From assembly GCF_027887165.1 (NCBI RefSeq), contig NC_077228.1, positions 181,261,525-181,325,524 of the forward strand: DNA of 64,000 nt, given 5' to 3'. Shown piece after piece: positions 52,301 to 58,300 of this stretch (its first letter is position 1; the number at the start of each line of letters is the position of its first letter). Under the pieces are notes generated by a model. It was not told where the DNA came from and did no database searches. It saw only the letters and a program-made list of their open reading frames with translations. The stretch is from Monodelphis domestica. Lineage: Eukaryota > Chordata > Mammalia > Didelphimorphia > Didelphidae. A program made the position numbers and the translations under genes.

Positions 52301-55300
52301 TTAAGGAGGGCAGGCTTGCTGGCTCCAAACATCTGTTCCACACTGACTAATAATTCTTCCCTTGATCCCAAGGTCTGCAGGTCCACTACCTCCAGACTGA
52401 TTGATTCCCTGGGCCATCTTTTTTTTTTTCCATTTTCCAGACAGCCAATATTCCTGGCCATCTCAGCATGAGCATGAATCAATGTTTGTCCTTCTTACTC
52501 CCCCCCCCCCCCCAGGTTGGCTGCACAGGGGACAAGAGAGAGATGCTTTGGGGGTTAAAGGTAGGAGGGGGCAGGATTTTGGAACACAGCGAAGGGAGGT
52601 TTTGGGCAAATGACTTTAATAAGCCATAGAGCAGGAGCAGGAGCAATCTGGGATAGAGGTTAGTGCTCCTTCCTTTCTGATAATGCCCAACTGTTTCCCT
52701 GGCATTAACAATAAAGGAGGGCAGGGGAAGCTAGTCACATGGGAGGAATAAGTGTAATACAGCTCAAACCTATCACTAACCCTGGCTACCTATGTGACCT
52801 TAGACAAGTCACTCAAGCTTCCTTCATTTGCTCTATTAGGTGCCACGGTGGATAAAGGGCTAGATTCAGACAGACCTGAATTCATGTCTGGCCTCAGACA
52901 CTTCCTAGCTGTGTGCCCCTGGGCAAGTCATTTAACTTCTGTCTGCCTCAGTTTTCTCAACTATAAAATGGGGGGAATAACAGCACCTACCTCCCAACAT
53001 TGTTGTGAAGATCAAATGAGATAATACTTGTTTAGCACAGTGCCTGGAACATGGTAGGCTTTTAATAAATCCTTGTTCCATCCACCCTCCCTTCCCCATC
53101 TATAAAACGATGGGGGATTAGTTGGCCTGTGAGGTACCTTCTAGCTCTAAAGCTATCTTTATCTTAAGAAGAGAACTCTATGAAAGTAGCTGGCTTGGGT
53201 TCTACTCTCATATACCCTGCATCATTGAGACCCCCAATTCTGCCTCTTTCTCCCTTCCTTTTTCAGGATTGTTTGGAAATGTTTTTTTTTGAAAACAGAA
53301 ACAGGGGTAGTTAGGTAGCAAAGCAGGTAGAGTGGCACACCTGGAGTTGAAAGGACCTGAGTTCAAAATCTAGCCGTAGACCCTGGGCAAGTCACTTAAC
53401 CCCAACAGCCAGTTCCTACCACTCTTCTGGCTTGGAATCAGTACTATAGATTCTGAGACAAAAGTAAGGGTAGAAAAGAAAGGAAAGGAATGGAAAGGAA
53501 AAGAAAGGAAAGGAAAGGAAAAGAAAAGAAAAGAAAGGAAAAGAAAAAAGAAGCTGAGATGTGTCTTTGGATGGGGGTCGGAGTGGGAGGGGATGCTGAC
53601 TGACAGCCTATCTTTTGTCTTCTGGGCATTTTCTGTAAAAACACCCCAAATCTTTCAAATGAATCAGAAAGCAAAAACAGACAATAAACAACCCCCCCAC
53701 CAACCAACCTTCCCCCCCTCCCCATTTGACCTTTCATCATCTTTAATTAAACATACATTAAAAGCAAACTGTATATATCTGACAAAGATCTTTGGAGGGT
53801 GATTACATATTCTAATTAAAGTCATGAATTTCTTAACCTTTTCAGGTGGTGTCTATGTTGAGAAAAAAAAATACCATATTTTAAAATAGAAATATGTAAC
53901 CAAAGCTACCAGCACAGCCTGCTATAGTAGAGATCCCAGAACATTCTTTTAAACTAATAGATGCCGTTTGAGGTTGACTTCAAAAAAATGAACTGATTTC
54001 TCCGTTGCAATCATTTAGCTCCCCCTAGTCTCCTTCCTTATTTAAAAGCCTGGAGAGAGCAGAAAATGGCCAAAGGAAAGGAAGCCCCAGATGTAATTTC
54101 CAGGTATTGAACTCCTCCTGAAATCCCCACCTAGTGACATTTTGGGGGACATTTTGGAGAGAAAATTAGGGTACTTTTCCCCGGAGGAATCATCCTTTCA
54201 GATCCTCTTTGTCTGGAAAAAACAAACCAACCCAAATTTCACTTAGCATAGGGACTAGGTCTGTGATTTCACTGGTTTAGGGAATTCTCTGGTGAGGAAA
54301 CTCCCTTCGCCTATGCAGGGTAGCCCCTTCTCTGCAAGGTGATGATATCTTCGAGATTGGGGCACTGAACTATTAAATGATTTGGCCAGGCTCATCCAAG
54401 TAGTAGGCATGTATCAGAGAGAGGATGTGAATCCAGCCTTCTTGACTCTGAGGTCAATTTTCTCTCCAGGCTGCCTCTTGCCTTTGAGATCAGAATCCTA
54501 ATTAATCCCTATCTATACAATAAGATGAAATGTTCTCTACTCTGGACCTTCCTGAATTCAACCAACTTATGGCCTTGAAGGATTAATTTTCCTTCACTTG
54601 GCCTCAGTTTTCTTCTTCCCAGGAAAAAGGGATGAATGTTAAACTAGGTCCATTCCAGTTGGAACCGCAATGATTCTAAGAGTTCATTTGGCTTTAACTT
54701 ATGGTTCTTAAAAAAAAATCCTTACCTTCTGTCTTAGTATTAGTTCTAAGACAGAAGAACAGTAAGGGCTAAGCAATTGGGGTTAAATGACTTGTCCAGG
54801 GTCATACAGCTAGTAAATGTCTGAAGGCAGATCTAAACCTAGGTCCTACTGACTCTAGGCCTGGCACTCTCTCCCCTTTGCTACCTAGTTGCCCCTAACC
54901 TATTTATTGTTCTAAGAAGGTGAGAGGGAAATATAGTAATGGAAAGTAGATTACTATTAATTCACTCAATGAACATTGAATTGCATAGGTATTATAGAAA
55001 GAATGTATTTTTAGGGGAAGGGATATAAATATCAAGTTCTATTTCTAGGAAAAGAGCCCCCCTACTTTCCCCTTTCCCCCAGCTAGAATCCCATGATTTG
55101 GGGAGTACCTGTGACATTGTCAATGGCCAACACACTCATGTGTCCTTTCTGTCCTAGGATCTTGATGCATTCCTCCCATACCTGGGCCTTGCGCAAGACC
55201 TCCCGGGTCTGGCCAGTGGCTTGTTTGAAGACTTTGGACAGTTGGAGGGCAGTAGGAGTGCTGCCCATGACTGCCTTCAGCCTACAAGGAGACAGGGTGA

Positions 55301-58300
55301 TTGGCCATCAGTCAGAAGGAGAGACCCAGTGGCCTCCAGGCTTTACCTGAGGGAGCTAGGATTGCTTATAGGTTATTGTGGGAGTGCCTGCTACATGGGA
55401 AATTCTGGATTCCAGTGCTCTTTTGGGAACTCCATTCCCTTCTTCCTCAACTACCAATAGAACCTCTGCTCAGCCTATGGCGCCATGTTGAAATGTATTA
55501 GTGTTTGTATTTTACAACTGAACTTACTTAAATAAACATTTGCTTCAGTTATTTCATAAGACAGGTTGTTCTCTGTGGCCTCAGGAAAGGGGATATTACC
55601 CTCTAAATCTTAATTTCCTCATCTATAATATGAGGAATGTAAAATTTCCTCATTCCTCAGGAGAGTATGATTTTTAGAAGAGAGACATTCACAAGAGACT
55701 GGTGGTCCAGTTTAGGTCTCTGATTTTAGTATTGGGAAAAAACTAACACTTTATCTTGAACTAGATGTATTTTTGAACCCATGGCCTCTTGTTGTACTAG
55801 TTGCTCAAATAAATGTTTAGTTTTTAAAGCCCCTAAATAATCTAATCCCAATCTATTCTTTCTGTCCTTAATGGATGTTAATTCTCCCTCCATCTCTCTG
55901 CAATTCAGCTCATCTGGCCTTCCCTCTATACTTCATGCATGACACATCACTTTTCATTTCTGTATCTTTTTCTTGGTGGTTCCTCATGCCTGGAATTCAT
56001 TCCCCCCTCATAGAATCTTTCTCTTGCTTTAAAGTCCAGCTCAAATCCTTTTCTAATGCCCTTACTTGTAGATTCCTTCCTTTCTAAGCTACTATCTTTT
56101 ATTTATTTTTTATCATAAAGATATTTTATAACATATTTCCACATATGTCTTCTGAAGTTATATGATCCAAATTGTCTCCTTTCCTCCCTTCCCTCCCATC
56201 TCCCAGATCTGGAACTTCAATCTGGGTTATACATGTATTATTATGCAAACTATATTTCCAGATTGTTCATTTTTGTAAGAGAATAATCATATAAAATCAA
56301 AACCCCCAAATAAAAACCTAAATAAACTAAAGCGAAAAATTGTATGCTTTGATTTGCATTCCAATCCCAACAGTTCTTTTACTGAAGGTGGATAGCATTC
56401 TTTGTCATGAATCCCCCAGAATTGTCCTGGATCATTGTATTGCTGAGAAGCTACTGCCTTTTAAACCACTTTGTTTATTGTTGTTCAGTTATGTCTAATC
56501 CTCTGTGACTGCATTTGGGGTTTTCTTGGCAGAATTACTCTAGTCACTTGCTATTTCCTTCTCTAGTTCATTTTATAGATTAGGAAACTGAGGTTAAGTG
56601 ACTTGCCCAAAGTCACACAACTAAGGCTATATTTGAACTTAGATCTTCCTGATTCTAGTTCTGGTACTCTATATGCTGTGCCACAATTCCAAAATACATA
56701 TTCCTACTGGTTTCCTTTAATACAGCCCAAATTTTACCTTTGCAGGAGGCTTTTTACAGTCTCCCCCACTAGCTTCTTCCCTCTAAGATTATCTTTGATC
56801 TATTCTGTATATATCTATATGTACATAATTGGTTGCAAGTTGTTTCTCTCATTATAGTGTGAGCAACTCAACAGCAAGGACTATGCTTTTGCTTCTCTTT
56901 TTAAAAAATTAATTAATTTTTAAAAATTTAAAAAATTGAAGATCCTTGGGACAGCTAGGTAGCTTAGTGGATAGAGAACCAAGCCTGAAGACAGGAGGTC
57001 CTGGGTTAAAATCTGGCCTCAGATTTGTGATCCTGGGCAAGCCACTTAACCCCAATTGTCTAGCCCCATGTTGATGAGCCTATGACATGAGTACTGGAAG
57101 GGGTTGCTTCCCTCCCTCTCTCCATGTGTGCCTGAAAACATTTTTCTCATCACCTGCCCCTCTGCTCAGTATCCCAATGGGAATGCTTCCTCCCTCCCCT
57201 GTCTGGGGTAAGGCCAGGGCTCACATGTGGCATGAGGGTTGTAGTTTGGGCACTTGGTCTCTAAAAGGTTTGCCATCACTGGTCTAGCCCATATTCTCTT
57301 TTACCTTGGAACTTATCCTGAGTATTGATTCTGAGAGGAGGTAAGGGTTAAAAAAATTCTTTTTAATGAAGACCTTTCTCTCCCTCTCACTCCATAAGCA
57401 GGAAAAACAAAATGCTACAAACATATATAGCAAAAAAAAAAAACACAAAAAAAACCCAAACAAATAAATTCCCACATTGTTCATGTCCAAAAACAACATA
57501 TCTTAATCTGTATTCTGAGTCTATTGCTTCTTTATCAGGAGGTGGAGAACCTGTTCCATATGAGTACTCTGGAATTGTGGTTGATCATTATTTGATTAGT
57601 TCCCAAAACTTTCAGAGTTGATTGTCTTTACAATATTGTTATGGTATAAATTATTCTGATTCTTCTTACTTCACTCGGCATTAGTCCATACAAGTCTTCC
57701 TAGGTTTCTCTGAAACCATTTTCTCTTTATTTGTATGCTTAGAACAGAGCCTAGTGCTCTGTAGTGCTCTGTAATACTAGGTAATTGGGACTAAATGACT
57801 TGCCCAATGTCACACAGCAAGGCGGTGCTCTAAGATCATATTTGAACCCAGGACCTCCAGGCTCCAGGTCTGCCTCTTCATCCACTGAGTCATCTAGCAG
57901 GTCAGAGCCTAGCACATATTAAGTGCTTAATAAATACTGATGAACTAACTTTATGATAAGGTAAAGAACAAAGACTGCTTTCCTCATCCTATTTCCTACA
58001 TTTTCTCTCTTGTCCTTTCATTTTCCAGATCACAAACACCACTTTGTGTTCATTTTTATTCCCAGGCCTGGGATACTTGACACACAGAGACTTTGACTTC
58101 TCTGAATTAGGAGTAAGCTTAAAAAAATAGGAGATTTGTCTCAGTTCTTCATCTGTAAAATGAGCTAGAGAATGAAATAGCAAACCAGGCCAGTGTCTTT
58201 GCCAAGAAAACCTCAAATGGGGTCAGGAAAAGTCGAACATGATAGAAAAATGACTGAATAGCAAAACCAAAGTGGTTAAAAATACAGTAATGAAGAAAGG

